Source: Candidatus Aminicenantota bacterium
GTDB taxonomy: Bacteria; Acidobacteriota; Aminicenantia; S016-38
Length of the DNA stretch: 64,000 bases
NCBI GenBank assembly: GCA_026987025.1
Contig: JALSNJ010000017.1
Span: 1 to 64,000 of the forward strand
Direction: 5' to 3'
Below the pieces are notes generated by a model that was not told the origin of the DNA, searched no databases, and was given only the letters and a program-made list of their open reading frames with translations. Every line of letters starts with the position of its first letter. Within the stretch, counting starts at the first letter, position 1. Position numbers and translations under genes: made by a program. Shown here one piece after another: positions 14,151 to 22,944 of the stretch.

Positions 14151-16652
14151 CTATCTTAAAATCCTGAGGCCCAGAAGGACCTGCCTGGGAGGGTAATACC
14201 ACCGGGGGGAGAGGAAATCGGAAGAAAGAACATTCTCCCACTCCTCCATGGGCACCCTGGTGTTTAAAAGGTTGAAGACCCGGAGGAAAGCCTGAATTTT
14301 GAATCCGCTTAAGGAAAATTCCCTCTGAAGGTTCAAGTCCACCCTCCACCAGGCCGGCAGTCTGAACTGGTTGATGGGTGCTGCAAGGCCCCGGGGGTAA
14401 TCGTAAAGACCGGGCCTGAGCTCCTCTGTATCCAGGAAATAAACTGGGACGAGGTATCCCTCCCTGGCCCTGAAAGCAGAGCCCAGAGTCCATCCTCCAC
14501 CTCTCCAGGAAAGGCTGAAGAGAAGGGCCCAGCGGGAATTAAGAACCGGGCTGTGGTAAAACCCATTGGGAGAAGGTCCCCAGGGCTGGGAGAGCAGGAA
14601 ATTGAGGTTTCCCGGGTCCAGAGGATAAAGGTTTTCGTTTATGGAAAAGGAATTGGACCTTAAATTCACCTGAAAAAGGAAGGAAAGGGGGCCTGCCTTC
14701 TTCAGCCTTAACCTGAACTCCTTCCAGGACCTCTCTATGCTGATGAGGTTAAGGGTTTGATAGTATCCGTTGAAGAACTTTCCCTCCCCCAGGCCGAACC
14801 ACTTTTGACCTCCAAATTCCATGGGGAAATTACCCCCTTCCTCCCAGTCCCCCCAGCTAACCAGTCCCCATTTTTCGTCCTTCCAAACAAAGGGAACATC
14901 CTCGTAGGGGAGGGTGTTCTTTATGAAGAAAAGGTCTATGTCAGCGGAAATTCCCAGGGGGAGGTCCGAACTCACCCCTGCACCGAACCTGTAAAAACGG
15001 GAAGGCTCAAGGCCATGAGGATAAAGGGGTAGGGCTTCCATACTGGCCTGGGCTCTGTAAGTATAAAGGGGGGAAAATTCCCCCTCCTCCGGCATCAGGT
15101 CACCATCGTCTTCCCAGAGAAATTTCGCATAAGAAAGGGAGGAAGACGCCCGGTAAAGCAGGCGTTCAGGGAGGGGAAGACCACGATAGGAAGCGTAAAT
15201 TCTCACCACCAGAAATCCGTTTCTGAAGGGATCGTAGGAAAGCCCTGCCTTCAGTCCCACTATGTGCATAAGTTTGGAGGTAAAGGAAGGAACGGAAGCC
15301 CCTTCAAGGGAGAGGTCAAAAATTTCTGCCCCCGGGGAGGATGAAGGAAAAACCTTAAACCACTGGGCGTCGTAGCCCGCGGAAAAAGACAGATTTACAT
15401 TCCCGGTCGCTATGGTGTCGTCGAGCCAGAGGCCGGCGGTGTAAAGACGATAGTGGAAATAATCCGGGGTTCTGAGGTAAGCGAAACCAGCATTACCCGC
15501 AAAGTTCACCAGCTCCAGGGGCCATGCCCTCTCCCCCTGAATTTCCCTGCTGACAAACTCAAGTCCTGCGGAAAACATGTTGTTTAAGCCCAGAAAGGAG
15601 GTGGAATGAAAGAGCACAGAAGAATTTAAAGAGAGGATTTTCTTCTTCAGGTTTTCTCTGTAATTTCCGTAGCCCTTGAACAGGGTCACATCATCGTAGA
15701 GAAAATAGGGAGAGTTGGCCGCAGGCTCAAGCTTTCTCTTCCAGGTGAAGATGGCGGCGGTAAGGGAAAACCCTCCCCTGCTCAGGCTTCCACCGAATCC
15801 CCTTTCTTCGCTTTTCCCACCCCAGGCGGAAGAGAGGGAATAATAGGGCCTTTCCCTCAGATTTTCGTAATTCCTCCCCCCGTAATGGAAGAACCCTCTC
15901 AGGCCGTAGGCGGAAAGGGAAAGGTAAATTGATTCCTCCTTTATTTTCTGAGCCTCAGGGGAGGAAAAAACCCTCTCTGCCCGGAAGGCCGAAACATACC
16001 CCCCTAAGTTCCCCCTTTCATAGCCTATCCCGGCGTCCAGATACGGAGAGATAGAATAGATTTCAGCCCTGTCCCCATGCGAAGTTTTCAGCAGGAAAGC
16101 AGTCACACGAAAACCCGGCACATCCGCTGGTCTTTCCTCTATTCTCACCGAAGCCCTGGGATATCCCACGGAAACCCTGACCTCCCTCGCCTGAAAATAC
16201 GGAAGAACCTGGTGGGGTGAAGGCACAGACGAAGTCTGAAATTCCACCTGGAAAAGGCCCTGAAAGAACACGAAACCCCTGTAATACGAAAGGTCGGGGT
16301 TGAGAAAAAGGGCATCCCCAAGAAAATAAGCCTCCCTTTCCAGCTCTGTTTTAGAAATTTCAGGGATGTTCCTGGTAATGTAGAAGACCTCATCCACCCC
16401 GTCTATCCAGAGACTCATAAAATCTCCCTTTACCCTGAGTTGACCGTAGGACTTTTTCCCCACATTCAGGGTATAAACGCCTTCTTTAACCCCGGTAACG
16501 AAGAAAAACCCTCCCTTTTCTGTCCTGAAAGAAACCTCTCCTATGCTGATCCTCACCCCCTTGGCCGACCTTCCCTGCGGAGGCAGATAAAGACCGGTTA
16601 TGGTTGTGGCGGAAACCCCCAGGGCTGCTAAAAAGAAGGCCAGTTTCTTCAT
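14151..16652 (-). CDS. TonB-dependent-receptor-like outer-membrane barrel
   Basis: An 833-residue protein with a signal peptide (1-18). A carboxypeptidase-regulatory-like beta sandwich follows (20-75, with VTGVKEGVYTLNVGKKSYGQ). A short, weakly plug-like stretch comes next (LERE, then QAREVRVSVGYPRASV), and then more than 600 residues of alternating aromatic beta strands. The end (RQVLLGLRILR) resembles the closing strand of TonB receptors but lacks the usual terminal aromatic residue. No TonB box is seen and the plug is reduced, so it may be a degenerate receptor or a plain barrel. Its ATG overlaps the pepA stop by four bases after GAGGAGT. Substrate unknown; its position between a peptidase and the CHSA pair suggests peptide handling. 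Confidence 0.75.
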   Translation of the reverse strand: MKKLAFFLAALGVSATTITGLYLPPQGRSAKGVRISIGEVSFRTEKGGFFFVTGVKEGVYTLNVGKKSYGQLRVKGDFMSLWIDGVDEVFYITRNIPEISKTELEREAYFLGDALFLNPDLSYYRGFVFFQGLFQVEFQTSSVPSPHQVLPYFQAREVRVSVGYPRASVRIEERPADVPGFRVTAFLLKTSHGDRAEIYSISPYLDAGIGYERGNLGGYVSAFRAERVFSSPEAQKIKEESIYLSLSAYGLRGFFHYGGRNYENLRERPYYSLSSAWGGKSEERGFGGSLSRGGFSLTAAIFTWKRKLEPAANSPYFLYDDVTLFKGYGNYRENLKKKILSLNSSVLFHSTSFLGLNNMFSAGLEFVSREIQGERAWPLELVNFAGNAGFAYLRTPDYFHYRLYTAGLWLDDTIATGNVNLSFSAGYDAQWFKVFPSSSPGAEIFDLSLEGASVPSFTSKLMHIVGLKAGLSYDPFRNGFLVVRIYASYRGLPLPERLLYRASSSLSYAKFLWEDDGDLMPEEGEFSPLYTYRAQASMEALPLYPHGLEPSRFYRFGAGVSSDLPLGISADIDLFFIKNTLPYEDVPFVWKDEKWGLVSWGDWEEGGNFPMEFGGQKWFGLGEGKFFNGYYQTLNLISIERSWKEFRLRLKKAGPLSFLFQVNLRSNSFSINENLYPLDPGNLNFLLSQPWGPSPNGFYHSPVLNSRWALLFSLSWRGGGWTLGSAFRAREGYLVPVYFLDTEELRPGLYDYPRGLAAPINQFRLPAWWRVDLNLQREFSLSGFKIQAFLRVFNLLNTRVPMEEWENVLSSDFLSPRWYYPPRQVLLGLRILR

Positions 16653-17929
16653 TTTTTACTCCTCAGGTATTCTATTAAAAGTCTTACTCCAAATCCCGTG
16701 CCACCGGCAGGCATGTAGTAAAAGGGCTTTTCAATCATGGCCGGCCCTGCAATGTCCAGGTGAACCCATTTGGAGGCCTCCACAAATTCCTTCAGAAAAA
16801 GGGCCGCCATTATGGATCCCCCACTCCTTCCGTATCCGGCGTTCTTGATGTCCGCCCTCCTGGACTCCAGTTCCTTCCTGTAATCATCCAGCAGGGGCAT
16901 TCTCCAGAGCATTTCCCCGCTGGCCTTAGAGGCCAGAAGAAATGCCCGGGCTTCCTCTTCATCGGTGGAGTAAAGGGCTGCCACCAGCTCCCCCAAGGCC
17001 ACCACCGCAGCTCCGGTCAGGGTGGCCAGATCAATTATAACCTCTGCTCCCTGCTTTTCAGCATAAATTAAAGCGTCTGCTAAGGCCAGCCTTCCCTCTG
17101 CATCGGTATTATCCACCTCCACCCTCTTTCCATTGGCCATCTCTATTATGTCCCCGGGCTTGTAGGAACTTCCCGATGGGAGGTTCTCAGCCAGAGGCAT
17201 TATCCCTAAAACCTCAAAATCGGGCTCCAGGGCCGGAAGTAGTTTCATGGCCCCAAGAACCGCTCCGGCCCCGGCCATATCCATGTGCATCCCCTTTATG
17301 GATTTGGAGGGCTTAAGATTTAATCCCCCGCTGTCAAAGGTTATCCCCTTACCTATCAGGGCTATTTTTCCCCTGGAATTGGCGGGTCTGTATTTCACTA
17401 CAACCACCCTGGGAGGGATAGAAGAACCCCTGCCCACGGTCAGGGTGCCGAAAAATCCGTTTTCCTCCAGCCACCTGCCCTCCCCCACCAGAACCTCCAG
17501 TCCTATATCCTCCAGTTCCCTGGCCCGAAGGGAAAACTCCTCCGGATTCATCCTGGAAGGGGCTTCGTTTATTATATCCCTGGCAAAGAAAACAGCCTCC
17601 TTAACCTGAAGAATCTCCTCCAGCCATGGGGCCTCATCAACCCAGAACAACTTTTCCTCTTCTCCCTTTTTCCTCTTTGAGAAGTTATAGTCTGCCAGTA
17701 AAACTCCTTCCACAAAATATCTGCCCAGCTCCTGCAAAGGGGAGATGTCACAAAAAGCCTCCCGGACCTTGAGTTTGTCCATTAAGGAAACGGCCTCGGC
17801 TCCCCTTCTGCGGGCCTCTTCCCCTTCCGTGGGCTTCTTCAGGTAAAAAATCCCCTTCTCGTATCCTTCCTTTTCTCCGTGAAACTCAAACCTCAAAACC
17901 CCTTCTTTAGTTCCAACCTCTATTTTCAT
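16649..17929 (-). CDS. pepA: Leucyl aminopeptidase (M17)
   Basis: A 426-residue cytosolic metallo-aminopeptidase that frees N-terminal residues from peptides. The two-metal site is intact: IGKGITFDSGGLNLKP (Lys, Asp), DMAGAGAVLGA (Asp) and the PROSITE-type NTDAEGRLALADAL (Asp, Glu, Arg). A shortened N-terminal domain makes it smaller than the usual 480-500 residues. The start is ATG at 17929, without a Shine-Dalgarno but immediately after a well-formed promoter, so a leaderless mRNA is predicted. First gene of the operon that continues through the CHSA/radical SAM pair. Confidence 0.95.
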   Translation of the reverse strand: MKIEVGTKEGVLRFEFHGEKEGYEKGIFYLKKPTEGEEARRRGAEAVSLMDKLKVREAFCDISPLQELGRYFVEGVLLADYNFSKRKKGEEEKLFWVDEAPWLEEILQVKEAVFFARDIINEAPSRMNPEEFSLRARELEDIGLEVLVGEGRWLEENGFFGTLTVGRGSSIPPRVVVVKYRPANSRGKIALIGKGITFDSGGLNLKPSKSIKGMHMDMAGAGAVLGAMKLLPALEPDFEVLGIMPLAENLPSGSSYKPGDIIEMANGKRVEVDNTDAEGRLALADALIYAEKQGAEVIIDLATLTGAAVVALGELVAALYSTDEEEARAFLLASKASGEMLWRMPLLDDYRKELESRRADIKNAGYGRSGGSIMAALFLKEFVEASKWVHLDIAGPAMIEKPFYYMPAGGTGFGVRLLIEYLRSKK

Positions 17930-17936
17930 AGTGGAA

Positions 17937-17965
17937 ATATTAACATCCTGCCCTCAAGTTATCAA
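17937..17965 (-). promoter_or_regulatory. pepA operon promoter, predicted leaderless
   Basis: Minus strand: TTGATA (17965-17960), a 17-base spacer and TAATAT (17942-17937). The predicted +1 is 17930 or 17929, the first base of the pepA ATG. It would drive pepA through the HAD phosphatase gene, including the CHSA/radical SAM genes. Confidence 0.6.
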
Positions 17966-18018
17966 ATAGCCTTTGAAAATAAAGCCCACAGAATATACAA
18001 TGGAAAAGGAGGTGGAGG

Positions 18019-19056
18019 ATGAATCACGGAGGCATTTCAGATTTTAGAAGTGACACAGTAACCAGACCCACGGAGGAAATGAGAAGGGCCATGTACGAGG
18101 CCGAAGTAGGGGACGATGTTTTGAGGGACGACCCCACAGTTTTGAAGCTGGAGGAAATGGCCGCAGAAAAACTCGGGAAGGAAGCTGCCCTTTTCGTCCC
18201 CTCCGGCACCATGGGAAACACCATAGCCATGAAAATTGCCGCAGAAGAGGGAACCGAGGTGCTGCTGGAAGAGAAATCTCACATTTACAATTTTGAAAGC
18301 GGAAACATATCCCGGCTGGTGGGGGCGCTTCCAAGACCATTGCCTTCAAAAAGAGGGGTCATACCCCTGCAGGTCCTCCAACAAAATTACCATGCAGGGG
18401 AAAGGCTACACATACCTTCAACAAAGGCAATCTCTCTGGAGAACACCCACAACTATTGGGGAGGGGCCGTCCTTAGACCTGAGTACCTTCAAAAGGTTGG
18501 CGAATTCTCCAAAGAAAAAGGCCTTCACTTTCACCTGGATGGAGCCCGGATCTTTAACGCTGCGGTGGCCCTGGGAATTCCAGCCAGGGAGCTCGCCCGA
18601 CCTGCGGACTCGGTTATGTTCTGTCTGTCCAAAGGGCTTTCTGCTCCGGTGGGCTCACTGCTGGTAGCCAGAAAGGAGTTTATTGAAAAGGCCCTTTATG
18701 TAAGGAAATTTTTGGGGGGAGCCATGAGACAGGCAGGAATTCTCGCAGCAGCGGGGATAGTGGCCCTCAACAAAATGGTGGACCGCCTGGCAGAAGACCA
18801 CTCCAGGGCGAAAAAGCTGGCCATGGGTCTCTCCAGCATCAGGGGAATAGAAATAAACCCGGAGGAGGTGGAAACCAATATAGTGATTTTCCGCCTCCGC
18901 AGGATGAAAGTGGAAAATTTTCTGGAGGAGTTAAAAAAAGATGGTATTCTGGCGCTGGGTTTTGGACCATCCAGGGTTAGAATGGTGCTTCACAAGGATC
19001 TGGACGATCAGGATGTAGAGAAAGCCCTCAGGTCTATATCAAGGATTCTTTCCTGA
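18019..19056 (+). CDS. ltaE: Low-specificity L-threonine aldolase
   Basis: A 345-residue PLP fold-type I enzyme that splits threonine (or allo-threonine) to glycine and acetaldehyde. SDTVTRPTEEM at the start, GDDVLRDDPTV, FVPSGTMGN, LENTHNYWGG, HLDGARIFNA and the PLP lysine in FCLSKGLSAPVGS are all present. Length is normal. An AAGGAGG site lies seven bases before the ATG. It is transcribed divergently from pepA across an 89-base gap and faces the CsgG-like gene tail to tail. Glycine and acetaldehyde would feed fermentation; the alpha-oxoamine synthase at 43273 uses related substrates. Confidence 0.94.
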   Translation: MNHGGISDFRSDTVTRPTEEMRRAMYEAEVGDDVLRDDPTVLKLEEMAAEKLGKEAALFVPSGTMGNTIAMKIAAEEGTEVLLEEKSHIYNFESGNISRLVGALPRPLPSKRGVIPLQVLQQNYHAGERLHIPSTKAISLENTHNYWGGAVLRPEYLQKVGEFSKEKGLHFHLDGARIFNAAVALGIPARELARPADSVMFCLSKGLSAPVGSLLVARKEFIEKALYVRKFLGGAMRQAGILAAAGIVALNKMVDRLAEDHSRAKKLAMGLSSIRGIEINPEEVETNIVIFRLRRMKVENFLEELKKDGILALGFGPSRVRMVLHKDLDDQDVEKALRSISRILS

Positions 19057-19066
19057 GCCTATTCCA

Positions 19067-19714
19067 TTAAATTGAACCGAGTCCCCTGGCCTTTTTTACC
19101 AGTTTGTCTATCAATTTCTCAACGGCCTTTTCCGAGGCCTTGGAGATAGAACTTTCCCCACCTAAAAGCCCTCCTCCGGAGCTGGTAATGGCCCCTACCA
19201 GAATTCCTGTGCTTTTATCTTCGGCCTTGGCGGAGAATAGGATTTCTCCGGTCTCCACATCTATAAGCTGAGCCGTAAGCCCCACCTTGGCCTGGGCCAG
19301 TTTTACACCTCCTCCACCTACGCCCAATTTGTTACCCACAAACCCAAGGGCTCCGCCCTTTTTCTTCTGCTCAAACTTGTAAACTGTTCCTGCGACGATA
19401 TACTTCACCCCTGCTAACTTTCCTATTTTAACAGCGGTGGCAGCATCAACCCTTCCAGACCGTTGAAAATCCTGTTCCTTCAAAAGGGCATTCACGTACT
19501 TCCTGGAATATATCCTGAAGACCATCCTGTCCAGAAGCTCATCCTCCACCAGAGCCTGAATCCCTTCCCCGATATCATAAGATCCCCACCATTGATTCCT
19601 GATGGGTGAAAAGTCGAACTTGAGCACGGCAACTTTGGGTCTTGGATTCTGCCCCAGAAGAGGAAAAATCACAAGAATGCCTAAGAGCAAAATTAGGGTT
19701 TCCTTAAATTTCAT
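19067..19714 (-). CDS. CsgG/HfaB-family lipoprotein-like envelope protein
   Basis: A 215-residue exported protein with an N-terminal signal (MKFKETLILLLGILVIFPLL). It has no lipobox cysteine, although CsgG proper is a lipoprotein. PKVAVLKFDF opens the domain; IGEGIQALVEDELLDR, a KIGKLAGVKYIVAGTVYKFE segment and a C-terminal VTVRLIDV-like strand (AQLIDVETGEIL) match the CsgG family. CsgG forms the curli export pore, but free-standing relatives are common and no csg gene is near. The ATG at 19714 follows AGGAGG. It lies 72 bases downstream of the M24 peptidase gene, perhaps a separate unit. Confidence 0.8.
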   Translation of the reverse strand: MKFKETLILLLGILVIFPLLGQNPRPKVAVLKFDFSPIRNQWWGSYDIGEGIQALVEDELLDRMVFRIYSRKYVNALLKEQDFQRSGRVDAATAVKIGKLAGVKYIVAGTVYKFEQKKKGGALGFVGNKLGVGGGGVKLAQAKVGLTAQLIDVETGEILFSAKAEDKSTGILVGAITSSGGGLLGGESSISKASEKAVEKLIDKLVKKARGLGSI

Positions 19715-19786
19715 AAAATCCTCCTGATATTGATGTCTGCCTGGAAGTGTACGCTCTCCTGAAGAATAAAGCAAATAAAATCCGGT

Positions 19787-20968
19787 CTATCCTACCAGCC
19801 AGAGATCCCTCTGGGGGGTTGATATGAACTCTGCCCCTTCCTTCCGCAGAACCACCATTTCCTCCAGACTCACCACCCCATAATCCGGCAGGTTTATCCT
19901 GGGCTCCAGGGTAAAAACCATCCCCTCCTCTAACCTTAGATAAGGAAGGGAACCGTATCTCTCCCAGGGTGGGGCTAAAAGGGCTGCACCGTCGTGGGCC
20001 TCCCTTCCAACCTGATGGCCCAGGGCGTGGGGATATTCATCGTAGTCCTTGGAAGTTATGTATTCCCTGGCGATCCGGTCCATCTCCCAACCCTTCATTC
20101 CCGGCCTCATGCTTTCTGCTGCCTTCATGATGGCGTCCCTCACAGTCTCAAAGGCCCTTCTAACCTCCGCGGGGGCCCCGTCTTCATCCTTTTTGAGAAA
20201 ATACCACATCCTTTGAAGGTCCGAGCAGTATCCCTCCAGCTTTATTCCGAAATCTATGTTGAGAAGGAATCCCTCTTCTATTTTTCTTTCGGTGGGGGAA
20301 GAATGGGCGCCGAACTTCTGTGGGCCGGCGAAGACCGCCGGGCAGGACGAGGGTTCCCAGGCAGGTTCGGCACCGAGCTCCTCCATCCAGCCCACGAGGT
20401 AGGAAGCCACCTGTTTTTCGCTCATACCCACCTTCAGGATTTCGGTGAGTTTGCGAAACATTTTTTCCGTTTCAAAAACGGCCCTCTTTATTCTTTGAAG
20501 CTCCTGGGGGGTCTTCCTGCTGCGGAGGGCCTGAACGACCTCCTCGGCGGAGACGAGCCTTGAAAGGAAGGGGGTACCCTCCAGATGTTCCTGAAGAAGT
20601 AGGAACATTCCATGGGTGAGCCCGTCGCTGGTGGGGTCAAAGAGGGAGTAATTCAGAGCTATGGAACCCGGCCTTTTCTCCTGAAGGACCTCCAGAAGTT
20701 TTTCCTTTATCCCACCTCTATAGGTCAGAACTCTGTGGAAAATTTCGCTTCGGCGGACCTGCTCCCCATCCAGTTCTCCCACGATGGCCACCGCTTCGCC
20801 GTCGGAGAAGAACATGAGGGCAGACTGCCATGTTAAATTGTGGGGGTAAAGGTATTGAAGGGCGGGGTCAGGATTCATTCCGCTTTCCCTCACGAAGAAC
20901 ATCCAGAGGTCTATCTTCTTCTCCCTCAGTATGGAAAAGGCCTGCTCCCTTTTTTCCCTCTCTATCAT
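19787..20968 (-). CDS. M24-family aminopeptidase (Xaa-Pro type)
   Basis: A 393-residue 'pita-bread' metallopeptidase. All five metal ligands are visible: NIDFGIKLEGYCSD (two Asp), HALGHQVG (His), TLEPRIN (Glu) and SLEEMVV (Glu). An N-terminal creatinase-like domain of about 150 residues precedes the catalytic part, typical of Xaa-Pro aminopeptidases or dipeptidases (PepQ/PepP type). It would hydrolyse the peptides brought in by the OPT transporter encoded just upstream, whose stop it overlaps by four bases. Exact specificity is uncertain. Confidence 0.9.
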   Translation of the reverse strand: MIEREKREQAFSILREKKIDLWMFFVRESGMNPDPALQYLYPHNLTWQSALMFFSDGEAVAIVGELDGEQVRRSEIFHRVLTYRGGIKEKLLEVLQEKRPGSIALNYSLFDPTSDGLTHGMFLLLQEHLEGTPFLSRLVSAEEVVQALRSRKTPQELQRIKRAVFETEKMFRKLTEILKVGMSEKQVASYLVGWMEELGAEPAWEPSSCPAVFAGPQKFGAHSSPTERKIEEGFLLNIDFGIKLEGYCSDLQRMWYFLKKDEDGAPAEVRRAFETVRDAIMKAAESMRPGMKGWEMDRIAREYITSKDYDEYPHALGHQVGREAHDGAALLAPPWERYGSLPYLRLEEGMVFTLEPRINLPDYGVVSLEEMVVLRKEGAEFISTPQRDLWLVG

Positions 20969-22944
20969 TCTTTAACCCTCCGGGCATAGTACCAGAAGAA
21001 GAGGAAAAGCAGGGCGAAGGCTATGAGGCTTATGACCTCCCCCTGGGTATTCAACCACTGAACCCCTTTCCTCATCCCGAAGTTTATGCTCTGGGAAAGG
21101 TTCAGGAACTTCAAGAAGGCTCCCACAACGCCCATGAGGGCCCCTCCAGCTATAAAACCGGAAGCGATGAGGGTTCCCCTGTCCTTCCTCTTTTTGGCCA
21201 GCTCCCCTCCTCCCTTTCCAACAAGATAGGAAAGGAAGCCTCCCACCAGAAGGGGAAGGTTAAGCTCCAAGGGAAGGTACATGCCCAGGGCAAAGGCCAG
21301 GGTGGGAACCTTGGACATTTCCACCAGCACCGCCACGATGGCTCCCACTCCGTAGAGAAGCCATGGAACGGGCTCGTGGCTCATCATGGATTTTATTATT
21401 ACGGCCATAAGGTTCGCCTGGGGAGCCTGAAGGCTTTCCTGTCCCCCGGTAAAACCGTAGGCCTGGTTCAGGATCATAATTACGATTCCTATGAGAAGGG
21501 CGGAAACAGCTATACCCACAAATTTAAACCTTTCCTGATTTCTCGGGGTTGCTCCGGTCCAGTAACCTATTTTAAGGTCGGTTATAAACCCTCCAGCCAC
21601 GGAGAGGGCCGTACATACCACCGAGCCTATAAGGAGGGCTATTATCATCCCACGACCTCCGCTAAGGCCTGCGTAAACGAGCACCAAGGAGGAAATTATC
21701 AGGGTGACCAAGGTCATTCCCGATACGGGGTTGGTTCCCACTATGGCTATGGCGGTGGCGGCCACGGTGGTGAAGAGGAAGGCCAGGAGAATGGCCACCA
21801 GGACCCCTATGGTGGCTATCTTGGGGTTAGAAAAGGAAAGGAAGAAAACCCACATGGCCACTATAACCGCTACTATACCGAGGATTATGGTGCTCATTTT
21901 AAGGTCCGTATCGTAGCGGGGCCTTGAATCGGGGCCTCCGTGTTTTCGGAAAATTTCCTTGAAGCCCAAGGAAAAGGACCTGTACATTATGGGCAAACTC
22001 TTTATTATACCTATGAATCCGGCGGTGGCTATGGCTCCTATTCCTATTTTCTGGGCATAGGTCTTAAAAAGTGCGGCTTCGTTCATGAAGGAGATGGGAA
22101 CCGTTCCCGGCGGAATTATTCCGGTAAAATGTCTGCCGAATTCCCAAATTACCGGCACCAGCACGAAGGTGGAGAGAAAGCTTCCCGCCACTATTACCGC
22201 CGAATAGCGAAGTCCCACTATGTAGCCCAGGCCCAACAAAGAAGCCACAGCATCCAATTTGAGAACCATCCTGGCCTTTTCATTTATGTGCCTCATGAAG
22301 GGAATCCACTGGAATTCCAGGAACTCATCCCAGAGTTTGACGGTGCCCGCAAGGAAATCGTACACGCCTCCTATAAGCATGCTCCAGACTAAAACCAAAG
22401 CCCCCTTTCCCCCGGTCTCTCCCGCCACCAAAATTTCGGTGGTGGCCGTAGCCTCCGGGAAGGGAAGTTTTCCGTGCATCTCCGCCACAAAATATCTCCT
22501 CAGGGGTATGAGGAAGAAAATACCCAGAGCTCCTCCCAGGAAGGCCGAAACCGCTATGGCCAGAAGAAGGGTAAGGGAGGAGGGAAATTGGTTCTGAAGC
22601 CTCAGGATGAAAATGGCCGGTGTGGTGAAGATGGCACCGGCCACGATAACCCCTGAGGCGGCTCCTATGGATTGGATTATCACATTCTCCAGGAGGGTGG
22701 ATTTTCTACGGTAAAGGGCGGATATCCCCACCGCCAGTATGGCAATGGGAATGGCTGCCTCAAAGACCTGCCCCACCTTCAACCCTAAGTATCCGGCGGC
22801 GAAGGTGAAGATAGCGGCCATGACCGTTCCCCAGAAAAGGGAACGGCCCGTAACCTCCGGCACACCGTCGCCAGGAACCACCGGTATGTACTTTTCCCCT
22901 TCCTTAAGCGGTGTATAAGCGTTGGGAGGAAGTCCTTTACCCAT
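20965..22944 (-). CDS. OPT-family oligopeptide transporter
   Basis: A 659-residue polytopic inner-membrane protein with about 16 hydrophobic helices. The N-terminal PLKEGEKYIPVVPGD and GVPEVTGRSLFWGTVMAAIF, the central GGVYDFLAGTVKLW, and YRRKSTLLENVIIQSIGAA segments are typical of the bacterial OPT family. Members import oligopeptides with protons, or metal-peptide chelates. Pairing with the overlapping M24 peptidase gene supports peptide uptake. It is preceded by GGAGGGT and overlaps the PpiD-like gene by one base. Confidence 0.93.
   Translation of the reverse strand: MGKGLPPNAYTPLKEGEKYIPVVPGDGVPEVTGRSLFWGTVMAAIFTFAAGYLGLKVGQVFEAAIPIAILAVGISALYRRKSTLLENVIIQSIGAASGVIVAGAIFTTPAIFILRLQNQFPSSLTLLLAIAVSAFLGGALGIFFLIPLRRYFVAEMHGKLPFPEATATTEILVAGETGGKGALVLVWSMLIGGVYDFLAGTVKLWDEFLEFQWIPFMRHINEKARMVLKLDAVASLLGLGYIVGLRYSAVIVAGSFLSTFVLVPVIWEFGRHFTGIIPPGTVPISFMNEAALFKTYAQKIGIGAIATAGFIGIIKSLPIMYRSFSLGFKEIFRKHGGPDSRPRYDTDLKMSTIILGIVAVIVAMWVFFLSFSNPKIATIGVLVAILLAFLFTTVAATAIAIVGTNPVSGMTLVTLIISSLVLVYAGLSGGRGMIIALLIGSVVCTALSVAGGFITDLKIGYWTGATPRNQERFKFVGIAVSALLIGIVIMILNQAYGFTGGQESLQAPQANLMAVIIKSMMSHEPVPWLLYGVGAIVAVLVEMSKVPTLAFALGMYLPLELNLPLLVGGFLSYLVGKGGGELAKKRKDRGTLIASGFIAGGALMGVVGAFLKFLNLSQSINFGMRKGVQWLNTQGEVISLIAFALLFLFFWYYARRVKE

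Noticed and set aside
19067-19714. A curli secretion operon.
   Set aside because: Only a CsgG-family protein is present; no csgA, csgB, csgE or csgF-like genes are seen.
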